From Candidatus Fredericiella danica (GTDB lineage: Bacteria; Chloroflexota; Anaerolineae; Caldilineales; Caldilineaceae), in the NCBI GenBank assembly GCA_016713335.1, contig JADJPH010000092.1:1-6513 (forward strand): a DNA stretch of 6,513 nucleotides, read 5' to 3'. Below the pieces are notes generated by a model that saw only the letters and a program-made list of their open reading frames with translations, was not told where the DNA came from and made no database searches. Both the position numbers and the translations under genes were made by a program. Shown piece by piece: positions 1-5,860 of the stretch (position 1 is the first letter of the stretch; every line of letters starts with the position of its first letter).

Positions 1-23
1 GAGCCATTCGGGGACGATTCAAC

Positions 24-29
24 GGAGGA
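24..29 (+). promoter_or_regulatory. Shine-Dalgarno-like GGAGGA with no start codon behind it
   Basis: GGAGGA is a strong ribosome binding sequence, but no ATG, GTG or TTG follows at the usual 5-10 base distance. The hydrophobic signal-like segment of the following gene begins near base 61. Either the start codon lost a base, as happened at many other points here, or a more distant TTG at 54 or GTG at 66 is used. The true start is not resolved. Confidence 0.35.
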
Positions 30-60
30 TCAGCAAAGCGTAGGAAGCGATCGTTGCAAA

Positions 61-654
61 CGTACGTGGCTGCTCGCCTTGTGGCGCTACTGGCATGACG
101 CGCCGACCCGCGCTGCTGGCGTCCACACCCACCTTCAGCAGCAGCCCACGCCCGACCCGACGACCGACTGGGAAACGCGTCCAGGCGGCGGGAAAGATCG
201 TGTTCGGCACCGCAGTGGATTACCGCCCTTCGGAGCCCTGCGCAGCACCTTCGAGCTGGACGGCTTCGACATTGCGCTGGCGCCCTTGGTGAAAAAGCTG
301 GGCGTCGCAGTCGAGTTCAACGACTTTGCCTTCGACGGCGTGCTCCATGCCGTGCGGCAATGTGGACGCCGCTATCGCTATCTCCGTGACGCCGGATCGT
401 CAGCAGGTGGTCCGATTTCACCAACCTTTACTCATCGGCAACAGCGTAGCGTTAAGCGGACGACCTTCACTGACACCATCACCTCAGCGGCCGATCTGGC
501 CGGTCAGCGCGGCGGTGTAGAGCGGCACCACCTATCAAGCCTGGGCGCAGGAAACGCTGGTGGACGCAGGGTGATCGTGCAGGACGACTTGGTGCTCTAT
601 TCGACGCCAAGTGAGATTGTTATCTGCGCAACGGCACCATTGACATCGGATTGA
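61..654 (+). CDS. Fragment: signal region and N-terminal lobe of a family 3 solute-binding domain (multiple frames)
   Basis: The frame changes repeatedly here, yet the domain can be followed. RTWLLAL at 61-81 is a hydrophobic export-signal core after a basic residue. AAGKIVFGTAVDYRP (frame 2, from about 182) is the usual first strand of the family. FELDGFDIAL (frame 1, 250-279) is its signature, followed by VEFNDFAFDGVL. Frame 2 then reads DAAIAISVTPDRQQVV from 365, the hinge-side motif normally written (V/A)DAxIAxxxxTxxR. Frame 1 continues with TITSAADLAGQR, frame 2 with GTTYQAWAQETLVDAG (524-571), and frame 1 with VIVQDDLVLY from 571. Missing bases in CCC at 226-228, GGG at 569-571 and TT at 600-601 explain three breaks exactly. 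No lipobox cysteine is visible in a credible frame, so lipoprotein anchoring cannot be judged. Confidence 0.65.
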   Translation, partial: RTWLLALWRYWHDAPTRAAGVHTHLQQQPTPDPTTDWETRPGGGKDRVRHRSGLPPFGALRSTFELDGFDIALAPLVKKLGVAVEFNDFAFDGVLHAVRQCGRRYRYLRDAGSSAGGPISPTFTHRQQRSVKRTTFTDTITSAADLAGQRGGVERHHLSSLGAGNAGGRRVIVQDDLVLYSTPSEIVICATAPLTSD

Positions 655-1586
655 TGGGCGAACTCACGGCCGAACTGGCCGTCAAACGCAACCCGGAATT
701 GCAGATCGTCGGGCGCCAATTCAATCAACAGCAATTCGCCATCGCCGCCGGCAAGGGCAGCAGCCTGATCGAGCCACTCAACCAGGCGCTGATCGCGCTG
801 CAGAGCGACGGCACCTTTGCGGAGCTGGTTGACCAGTATTTGCAGGTCAATGCTTCCCACGTCACGCCCGAGGGCGACGCGGCGGTGGTAGAAAACGAGT
901 CGGCGCCCACACAACCAGAGACGACGCCAGCGCCGGCGCCCTGCATCACCAGCATGGCCTTTGTCGCTGACCTGAACTATGACGACAAGAACATGACCGC
1001 GCCGCCGCTCATGGCGCCCGGCCAGGACTTTGTGAAGAATTGGCGCGTGCTCAACAACGGCACGTGCGATTGGGCGCCCGACTACGCGCTGGCCTACGTC
1101 AGTGGCAACCGCATCGAAGCGTCGATGGGCGGCAGCGCCGTGCCGATCGGGCGCACGGTCAAGCCGGGTGAGATGGTCGATCTCTCCGCCAGCCTGCGTG
1201 CACCGCAGGTTTCTGGCGTCTTCCAGGGCTTCTGGCAGATGCGCGACACCCTGGGGCAGTATTTCGGCGAAGTAGTGTGGGTCGGCATCCAGGTGCCGGA
1301 TCCGAATCCACCGGTGCCGCCGCCTCCGCCGCCAACCCAGGACATCAACCCCAACCTGCGCGCTGACAGCGTTCACATTGCTGCCGGGCAGTGCACGACG
1401 ATCCGCTGGGACGTGGACAACGTCAGCGCGGTCTATTTCATCGACGGCGGCAACCAGCAGGGGGTGGCCGGGCACGACGCGCGCAATGTCTGCCCAGGCG
1501 GGACGACCACCTATACGCTGCGCGTCACCGATCGCAACGGCGGCAACTACGACTTCGCTCACGATCAACGTGAGCGGCGCACCTGA
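615..1586 (+). CDS. Fragment: C-terminal lobe of the solute-binding domain, FW (NBR1-like) domain and first Ig-like module
   Basis: This is the longest intact frame of the secreted protein. It opens after a TGA at 612 with NGTIDIGLMGELTAEL, runs through the second lobe (LIEPLNQALIALQSDGTFAELVDQYL) and ends that domain near 850. A Pro/Thr/Glu linker leads to an FW domain at 945-1296. Its four signature tryptophans are all present, at 1041, 1071, 1233 and 1278, in the contexts KNWRVLNNGTCDW, GFWQMRD and GEVVWVGI. In animals this fold is known from the autophagy receptor NBR1; bacterial versions occur on exported proteins and may bind peptide or glycan partners, which is not settled. A PPVPPPPPP linker (1296-1343) precedes an Ig-like module with GQCTTIRWDV (Cys at 1392) and VCPGGTTTYTLRV (Cys at 1491), probably a disulfide pair. 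The frame then leaves the domain near 1555, so the last ten residues are spurious. Confidence 0.85.
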   Translation, partial: DCYLRNGTIDIGLMGELTAELAVKRNPELQIVGRQFNQQQFAIAAGKGSSLIEPLNQALIALQSDGTFAELVDQYLQVNASHVTPEGDAAVVENESAPTQPETTPAPAPCITSMAFVADLNYDDKNMTAPPLMAPGQDFVKNWRVLNNGTCDWAPDYALAYVSGNRIEASMGGSAVPIGRTVKPGEMVDLSASLRAPQVSGVFQGFWQMRDTLGQYFGEVVWVGIQVPDPNPPVPPPPPPTQDINPNLRADSVHIAAGQCTTIRWDVDNVSAVYFIDGGNQQGVAGHDARNVCPGGTTTYTLRVTDRNGGNYDFAHDQRERRT

Positions 1587-2119
1587 CTACAGCATCAACT
1601 TCTGGGCGGACAACACCAACCCAACGGTGGGCAGTGCGCGGCTGCGTTGGGACGTGCGCAACGTGCAGGCCGTCTATCTGGATGGCGAGGGCGTAGCCGG
1701 CGTCAGCGACCGCGAGGTCTGCCCGGCAGCACCAAGACCTACACGTTGCAGACCAAATACGACCGGTGCAGGATCCGCCAGGTAACGATCAACGTCAACA
1801 ACCCGCCGCCGCCGCAACAGCCGCCGGCGATCCGCCAATTTTCGGCGAGCAGCAATCAGATTCCGCGCGGCCAGTGTGTGACCTTCGATTGGCGCACTGA
1901 TAACGCCCAGGGTGTCAACCTGCTGCGCAACGGTGGCGCGGTCGTGGCGGGCGGCTGGCAACGGTTCCCTCCCAGGATTGTCCGGACGCCGGGGCTATCC
2001 GAGTACAAACTGGTGGCGTACGGCGTCGGTCCCCGACCGAGCAGAGCCCGACGGTGAATGTGATCAGGCGCAGCCGGAGACTGCGCTCGATCCACCACAA
2101 TTGCAGCAAGCGCGGATGA
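1552..2119 (+). CDS. Fragment: second and third Ig-like modules and C-terminal tail of the secreted protein
   Basis: Frame 1 from about 1555 gives the last strand of module 1 (LTINVSG) and module 2: LRWDVRNVQAVYLDGEGVAG, then VCP at 1717-1725. One G missing from GG at 1725-1726 moves the continuation GSTKTYTLQTKY into frame 3, which runs on to VTINVNN, a PPPPQQPP linker and module 3 (IRQFSASSNQIPRGQCVTF, VNLLRNGGAVVAG). Module 3 dips into frame 2 for DCPDAG (1976-1993), returns to frame 3 for EYKLVAYGVG, and finishes in frame 2 with EQSPTVNVI. The three modules share GQC, a Trp two or three residues after the next hydrophobic residue, a CP pair and a TYTL-like strand, so they are repeats of one domain type. 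The tail after 2070 is arginine-rich in frame 2 and glutamine-rich in frame 1; I cannot decide between them. Confidence 0.6.
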
Positions 2120-2155
2120 AGAAGGCGTCGCACTAGCGACGCCTTCTTCATCCGC
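2112..2155 (+). terminator. Intrinsic terminator after the secreted protein gene
   Basis: The arms GCGGATGAAGAAGGCGTCG (2112-2130) and CGACGCCTTCTTCATCCGC (2137-2155) are perfect 19-base reverse complements. C2131 and G2136 add a twentieth pair around an ACTA loop. The T-rich run ATCTTCATTTCT follows. The 3' end of the secreted protein gene lies inside the left arm or the loop. There is no T-run on the opposite side, so it should act on + strand transcription only. Confidence 0.85.
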
Positions 2156-2176
2156 ATCTTCATTTCTCCAGTAGTA

Positions 2177-2206
2177 TTGACGCTATCCCCAGGCGTGTGC
2201 CATAAT
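2177..2206 (+). promoter_or_regulatory. Sigma70-type promoter for the kinase gene
   Basis: TTGACG at 2177-2182 and CATAAT at 2201-2206 are separated by 18 bases. Each differs from the consensus hexamer at one position. The promoter lies just past the terminator and about 205 bases before the kinase start, which gives a leader of about 200 bases. I see no open reading frame or clear riboswitch fold in that leader; a short ACCCA/TGGGT hairpin near 2333-2346 is weak. Confidence 0.5.
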
Positions 2207-2396
2207 TTGTTTACACTACCCTTGCTCTTCATTTCGTCGACATTAACGGGCGCTAATCAAGAATTTCACAGCCAATCTGGGCGTCGGCTTTGTGTGCTGT
2301 GTCGCTTTCTCCACGAGCGCCCTCAACAACCACCCAGGGTTGGGTAGTGTGCAACCGACTTTGGCATGCGGCCATCCCGCTGCATCGCTTCAGTAG

Positions 2397-2402
2397 AGAG
2401 GA
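2397..2402 (+). promoter_or_regulatory. Ribosome binding site that fixes the kinase start at 2411
   Basis: AGAGGA ends 8 bases before the ATG at 2411. An upstream in-frame ATG at 2366 has no such sequence and would add 15 residues unlike anything in the family, so 2411 is preferred. Confidence 0.65.
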
Positions 2403-2410
2403 TACCAGGT

Positions 2411-2689
2411 ATGTCGATGCTGCTTGAACAGGAAAATGCGATGCTGCGCCAACGGATTGCGGCGTTGGAAAAACAGCTTGCAGCAGAGACGGCGCACTTT
2501 GATGACCGCCGCTATCGCCTGCTTGCCGATAATATCGACGATGTGCTTTGGGTGCTGGACCTTGAATCCAGCCATTTTACTTATGTCAGCCCTTCGGTGG
2601 AGAAGTTACGTGGGTACAGTGCAACCGAAGTACTTACACAGTCGATGGCGGAGGTGATGACCCCGGAGAGCCTGGCAATGATTGCATGA
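2411..2689 (+). CDS. Fragment: kinase N-terminus, coiled coil and first half of PAS1
   Basis: MSMLLEQENAMLRQRIAAL followed by EKQLAAE has leucine or other hydrophobic residues at heptad spacing, a typical dimerising coiled coil at the start of soluble kinases. PAS1 begins at RYRLLADNIDDVLWVLDL and continues with FTYVSPSVEKLRGYSATEVL, the characteristic PAS core strand and helix. The TGA at 2687 ends the frame, but the domain goes on in frame 1 directly after it. The piece is therefore not a small stand-alone protein. Confidence 0.8.
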   Translation: MSMLLEQENAMLRQRIAALEKQLAAETAHFDDRRYRLLADNIDDVLWVLDLESSHFTYVSPSVEKLRGYSATEVLTQSMAEVMTPESLAMIA

Positions 2690-3222
2690 TCTGCCCCGCG
2701 ATCGCTGCCATTCTCGCTGGCGACCCGCACGCGGTTTCGCAGACCCATGAGATCGAGCAAATCTGTAAGGGTGGCTCAACTGTCTGGACAGAGGTGAAGA
2801 CGACTTTGTTGCACTCTGATACGGGCGCGTTGCAAGTGCTGGGCGTTTCGCGGGACATTTCGGCGCGCCGCCAGATGGAGGCGGCGCTGCGGCGCAAAGA
2901 AGAGAACCTGAACCGCGCCCAGGCGATGGCGCAAACTGGGAACTGGGTGCTCGACATCGCCACGAACCGGCTGGAGTCGTCGCCGGAAACCTATCGCCTG
3001 TTCGGGCTGCCCCAAGGACAACCGCTCACAGCGGAGGACTTCTTCGTCTGCATTCACCCCGAGGATCGGGAGGTAGTCGCGGCGGCGTGGCAAGCAGCAC
3101 TCCAGGGCGCCCGCTATGCCATCGACCATCGCATTATCGTCGGCGGCGAAGAACGTTGGGTGCACGAAGGCGGAATTAATGCGATGCTCAGGGTAAACCA
3201 CAGTTGGCGACAGGTGTGGTAA
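2686..3222 (+). CDS. Fragment: second half of PAS1 and PAS2
   Basis: Frame 1 completes PAS1 with the PAC strands: GGSTVWTEVKTTLLHSDTG, then QVLGVSRDISARRQMEAAL, the usual GxxRDIxxRK-type end. The linker helix leads into PAS2: QAMAQTGNWVLDIATNRL, YRLFGLPQGQPLTAEDFF, IHPEDREVV and GGEERWVHE, which is a PAS_3-type fold. The frame is lost at about 3180. The missing PAC end, DAQGKPQLATGVVRDISERK, is read in frame 3 from 3183, so the TAA at 3220 is not a real terminus. The apparent ATG at 2686 lies inside PAS1. Confidence 0.8.
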   Translation: MICPAIAAILAGDPHAVSQTHEIEQICKGGSTVWTEVKTTLLHSDTGALQVLGVSRDISARRQMEAALRRKEENLNRAQAMAQTGNWVLDIATNRLESSPETYRLFGLPQGQPLTAEDFFVCIHPEDREVVAAAWQAALQGARYAIDHRIIVGGEERWVHEGGINAMLRVNHSWRQVW

Positions 3223-3600
3223 GAGATATCAGTGAACGGAAATTGGCGAAAATGCCCTCCGCGCTGGTGAAAGCGTTACCGTGTCATCTTCGAGGGCGCC
3301 GACGAGGGCATCATTGCCTATCATCTTGCGACACGCCGGTTTGAATATGTCAACCCGGCGATATGTACACTTTTTGGATACACGCGCGCAGAGTTGCTCC
3401 AACTCGACATCCCCGACCTGCATCCTGCAGACGCGATGACGTTGGTCGTGGCGGAATTTGCTGAACTCGCCAGCGGTGTCAAATCGCTCTCGGCCAACAT
3501 TCCGTGCCGGCGACACGATGGAACGCGTTTACTACGCCGACATCAAGGCCACCTCTGCGGTCATTGATGGCGTTTCCCTGCTCGTCGGCTTTTCCGCGAT
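3183..3600 (+). CDS. Fragment: PAS2 end and PAS3 (frames 3, 2, 1, 2)
   Basis: There is no single open frame longer than about 80 codons here, which is why the domain is easy to miss. Frame 3 reads GVVRDISERKLAK, frame 2 NALRAGES (3251-3274), and frame 1 YRVIFEGADEGIIAYHLATR from 3277, then FEYVNPAICTLFGYTRAELL, IPDLHPADAM and CRRHDGTR. Frame 2 finishes with YYADIKATSAVIDGVSLLVG (from 3530). AAAA at 3249-3252 and the single C at 3274 each lack one base compared with the frame needed. The domain ends with FRDVTE once one T is added to TTTT at 3590-3593. This is a standard PAS with its PAC end. Confidence 0.7.
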
Positions 3601-4183
3601 GTCACCGAAGGCGGGCGCGGCGAGGCGCTGCTGCGCGCTCGGCTCCACCTGAGCACGTTGCCGCCCGACGCCACGCTGGATGAACTGCTGCAGGCCACAC
3701 TGGACGCGGCCGAGATCGTCACCGAAAGCAGGATCAGTTATTTCCATTTCGTGGATGACGCCGAGCAGGCTGTCTTGTTGCAGATTGGTCCCACCAACAC
3801 GCTGGGGCAGAGTTGTATGATCGAGGACAAGGGGCACCGTAGTGAGATTACCACTGCCGGTCTCTGGGCCGACAGCGTGCGCCAGCGCAAAACCCTGATT
3901 GTCAACGACTACCAGGCATGGCCCAATCGGGTTGGGCTGCCCGAGGGACACTCGCCGCTGACGCGCATGATTTCGGCGCCGGTCATCCGCAACGGCAAAG
4001 TCGTTGCGCTGATCGGGGTTGGCGACAAAGAGAGTGACTACGATGCGGCGGATGTGGAGGCAGTCACCTTGTTGGCGGCGGAGGCGTGGGACATCGTGCT
4101 GCGCAAGCGCGCCGAAGCTGCACTGCGCGAAAGCGAGGATCGCTACCGCACCCTGGTCGAGAGCCAGGAGGCAGTGATCATGG
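3595..4183 (+). CDS. Fragment: GAF domain of the kinase
   Basis: Frame 1 is open from 3568 to 4296 and reads true from about 3595 to 4183. RDVTEGGRGEALLRARLHL links PAS3 to the GAF domain, which runs from LDELLQATLDAAEIVTESRI through SYFHFVDDAEQAVLLQ, NTLGQSCMIEDKGHRS, GLWADSVRQRKTLIVNDYQA, GLPEGHSPLTRMISAPVIRN and VVALIGVGDKESDYDAADVE. This is the GAF subtype with a YHFVDE-like strand, common in PAS kinases of Chloroflexota, Deltaproteobacteria and methanogens. No cysteine sits where a bilin would attach, and the ligand is unknown. After WDIVLRKRAEAALRESEDRY the next PAS starts in the same frame and is lost at about 4183. Confidence 0.8.
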
Positions 4184-4186
4184 TGC

Positions 4187-4545
4187 TTCAGCGCCGACGG
4201 CGTGTTTCACTACATCAACCGAATTGGCGCCCAATTGCTCAAGCGCACCGTGACGGACATCCTGGGCACGCGGCTGCACGACCTGTTCCCCGCTGAGGAG
4301 GCCGACGGTTTGCTGGCGAATGTGCGCCGCGTGATTGCCAGCGGACAGGGCATGAGCGAGGAGTCGCCCAATTTGTGGGCTGGCCGGGTGCGCTGGAGCC
4401 GCACGAATCTGCAGCCACTGCGCAATGCCGACGGCCAGGTAGCGCAAGTACTTGTCAGCTCGGTCGATATCACCGATCGCAAAGCGGCGGAGCTTGTGCT
4501 AGAAGAACGGGTGGCGGCGCGCACGGCGGAACTGAGGCGATCCGC
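4187..4545 (+). CDS. Fragment: PAS4 and signalling coiled coil
   Basis: Frame 2 picks up PAS4 at FSADGVFHYINRIGAQLL after the frame 1 start DRYRTLVESQEAVIMV. It runs through TRLHDLFPAEEADGLLANV and TNLQPLRNADGQVAQVLVSS to VDITDRKAAELVLEERVAAR. The last part, ending TAEL, is the LExRVxxRTxEL coiled coil that usually connects a PAS domain to a downstream kinase or PAS unit. The frame continues to 4804, but everything after about 4540 is out of register with PAS5. Confidence 0.75.
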
Positions 4546-4890
4546 CAACGGCTTGAACTTGCCGCGCACGCCGCAGGCATCGGCATCTGGGATTGGAATT
4601 GCAAGACCGACGAATTGCTCTGGGACGAGCAGATGTTCAAGGTTTTTGGCCGTGCGCACACCGACTTCGGTGGTACCATCCAATCATGGGGAGCTACGTC
4701 CACCCCGCCGACCTGCCGGTGCAGAACGCTCTCTTGCAGGCTGCTCTGCGCCAGGAACGCGAGTTCGATTCAGTGTACCGCATCCTTTGGCCGGATGGCA
4801 GTGAGCGCCACATCAAGGCCAACGCTATCACCCTCTTCGACGCACACGGTCTGCCCGACCGCATGATCGGCGTCAATTATGACATTACCC
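4543..4890 (+). CDS. Fragment: PAS5 (PAS_3 type)
   Basis: Frame 1 reads AIRQRLELAAHAAGIGIWDW, then LLWDEQMFKVFGRAHTDFGG, up to the GGGG run at 4688-4691. One missing G there shifts the rest to frame 3: GSYVHPADLPVQNALLQAAL, FDSVYRILWPDGSERHIKAN and RMIGVNYDIT. The IWDW, HPADL and YRILWPDGSERHI motifs are typical of the PAS_3 fold. It is the last sensor before the catalytic core. Confidence 0.75.
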
Positions 4891-4891
4891 G

Positions 4892-5439
4892 ACCAAGCAG
4901 GCCGAACAGATGTTGCGCCGGGTGAGGGACGACGGCGTCAAGCCAACCTGGAATTGGAACGCGCCGTGCGTATGAAGGACGATTTCCTCGCAAACATGAG
5001 CCATGAACTCCGCACGCCGCTCACCGGCATCCTAGGGCATGGCGCACAAGAAACGACAAAACATTGGCTTGACGATGACTCCCACCGGCGTCGTCATTTA
5101 CTGCGACCCGCGCCGGCTCAAGCAAATCCTGGTCAATTTGCTCAGCAACGCTGTCAAATATACCCCCGATGCCGGTTCGCTTGGCCTCGATGTGGAGGGC
5201 GATGAACAGGCGCAAGTGATGCGGCTGACGGTCTGGGACAACGGGATCGGCATCGCCGAACAACATCTGGCCAGACTCTTCCAGCCATTTGTACAACTAG
5301 ATAGCAGCTGGCGCGCCAGCAGACGGGTACAGGGCTGGGGCTGGCGCTGGTGTCGCAGCTCACTGCTCTGCACGGCGGCAGCGTCACCGTACAGAGCACG
5401 CCGGGCGTTGGCAGCCGTTTCACAATTACGCTGCCCTAG
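4892..5439 (+). CDS. Fragment: kinase catalytic core, truncated HisKA and HATPase_c
   Basis: After a short linker (KQAEQMLRR in frame 2, then RRRQANLELERAVRMKDDF in frame 1) comes the H box FLANMSHELRTPL, with the phosphoacceptor histidine at 5002-5004. After TGILG at about 5033 the sequence jumps to AHKKRQNIGLTMTP (frame 2), which in relatives lies about 70 residues later, so HisKA helix 2 and the linker are gone. The ATPase domain is otherwise complete: N box ILVNLLSNAVKYTP (catalytic Asn at 5147), G1 box DNGIGI (5237-5254), F box LFQPFVQLD and G2 box GTGLGL (5326-5343, frame 1 after one missing C at 5308). It ends SRFTITLP and TAG. As sequenced, such a protein would lack a normal four-helix dimerisation bundle. 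Confidence 0.8.
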
Positions 5440-5448
5440 TGGCCCGCC

Positions 5449-5860
5449 ATGGTGCAGGAAATGCCGAGTGGAACGCCAGAAATCGAACTGGCAGGGCAGC
5501 CTGCTTTGATTGTGGAGGACAGCGAACTGAACGCCACCCGCCTGATGCGTTTTCTCAAGCTCAATGGCGTCGGGCAAGTCGTTCACTGCCAGGGAGAAGA
5601 CGCTGTAGCTCAGGCCAGCAGCGTGCAGCCCGGCGTGATCCTGCTTGACATCAACTTACCAGGTGCGTCAGGGAGGTGCTGGCAGCGCTAAAAGCCAACC
5701 CGCAGACGCAGGAAATCCCTGTTGTGATCACCTCGGTGGAGGAAGACCGCGCCCGCGCTGCGGCGCTCGGCGCTGCTGGCTATCTGGTCAAGCCCATTTC
5801 ACCCACCGAACTGCGCGCCGCACTCGAATCCGCGACTGCGCCTGCCCCGCGCGAGCACGG
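5449..5860 (+). CDS. Fragment: first receiver domain
   Basis: Frame 1 starts MVQEMPSGTPEIELAGQPAL and gives the first strand LIVEDSELN with its metal-binding Glu-Asp pair at 5515-5520. The phosphoacceptor Asp follows at 5647 in VILLDINLPG. One G missing at 5671-5673 moves the rest to frame 3: EVLAALKANPQTQEIPVVIT, with the switch Thr/Ser at 5730-5735, and the conserved Lys at 5790 in YLVKPISPTEL. All active-site positions are present, so this receiver should accept phosphate. Its most likely donor is the histidine kinase directly upstream. Confidence 0.8.

Larger units (their letters stand above)
61..2119 (+). pseudogene. Frameshifted gene: exported solute-binding protein (SBP_bac_3) fused to FW (NBR1-like) and Ig-like domains
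   Basis: This is the reconstruction of one secreted protein of roughly 690 residues. The order is a hydrophobic signal-like start (61-94), a low-complexity linker rich in Ser, Pro and Thr (about 130-165), a family 3 periplasmic binding domain (about 178-850), a short Pro/Thr/Glu linker (about 870-940), an FW domain (945-1296), a proline-rich linker (1296-1343) and three Ig-like modules (about 1350-2070). Family 3 binding domains usually capture amino acids or other small solutes for an ABC importer or a sensor. No permease or ATPase gene lies beside it, so this copy may be a sensor or surface-binding protein. The reading frame breaks at least ten times, but conserved residues resume after each break, which argues for sequence error. 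Both possible ends fall inside the terminator: TGA at 2117 in frame 2, or TAG at 2134 in frame 1. Domain calls are firm; exact ends are not. Confidence 0.7.
2411..5439 (+). pseudogene. Frameshifted gene: multi-sensor PAS/GAF histidine kinase
   Basis: This reconstruction gives a sensor kinase of about 1,010 residues as sequenced. The order is an N-terminal coiled coil (2420-2490), PAS1 (about 2505-2870), PAS2 (about 2920-3240), PAS3 (about 3277-3610), GAF (about 3650-4110), PAS4 (about 4135-4485), a coiled-coil linker (VLEERVAARTAEL, 4497-4535), PAS5 (about 4545-4890), HisKA (4972-5033, cut short) and HATPase_c (about 5095-5436). No membrane segment or signal peptide is seen, so it should be cytoplasmic and read internal or diffusible signals. 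Family knowledge: the kinase autophosphorylates a histidine and passes the phosphate to a receiver aspartate; the receivers directly downstream are the obvious partners. The frame breaks about a dozen times, most of them single missing bases. About 70 residues are absent between the H box and the ATPase domain. Which ligands or cofactors the PAS and GAF domains bind cannot be told from sequence. Confidence 0.8.

Noticed and set aside
79..654. A single 191-codon protein in frame 1
   Set aside because: Only parts of this frame match the solute-binding family; other parts of the same domain are in frames 2 and 3, so the continuous translation is a mixture of true and false sequence.
1296..1343. 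Proline-rich run as a simple-sequence repeat of special function
   Set aside because: Proline-rich spacers between exported Ig-type domains are common, and this one is best read as a linker.
597..1568. Long antisense open frame of 323 codons
   Set aside because: It lies exactly opposite the solute-binding and FW domains, is rich in Arg, His, Asp and Val as expected from a GC-rich shadow frame, and shows no recognisable motif.
2328..2350. Short inverted repeat ACCCA-GGGT-TGGGT as an operator or attenuator
   Set aside because: Five pairs with a 4-base loop are expected by chance in this composition, and no T-run or second copy supports it.
2686..2689. ATGA overlap suggesting two translationally coupled genes
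   Set aside because: A single PAS domain continues across it, with the first half in frame 2 and the second half in frame 1, so it is a frame break inside one gene.
3568..5205. A cluster of several small independent signalling genes (GAF protein, PAS proteins, small kinase)
   Set aside because: The linkers and domain order are those of one multi-sensor kinase, and the boundaries between pieces fall inside domains at frame breaks rather than between them.
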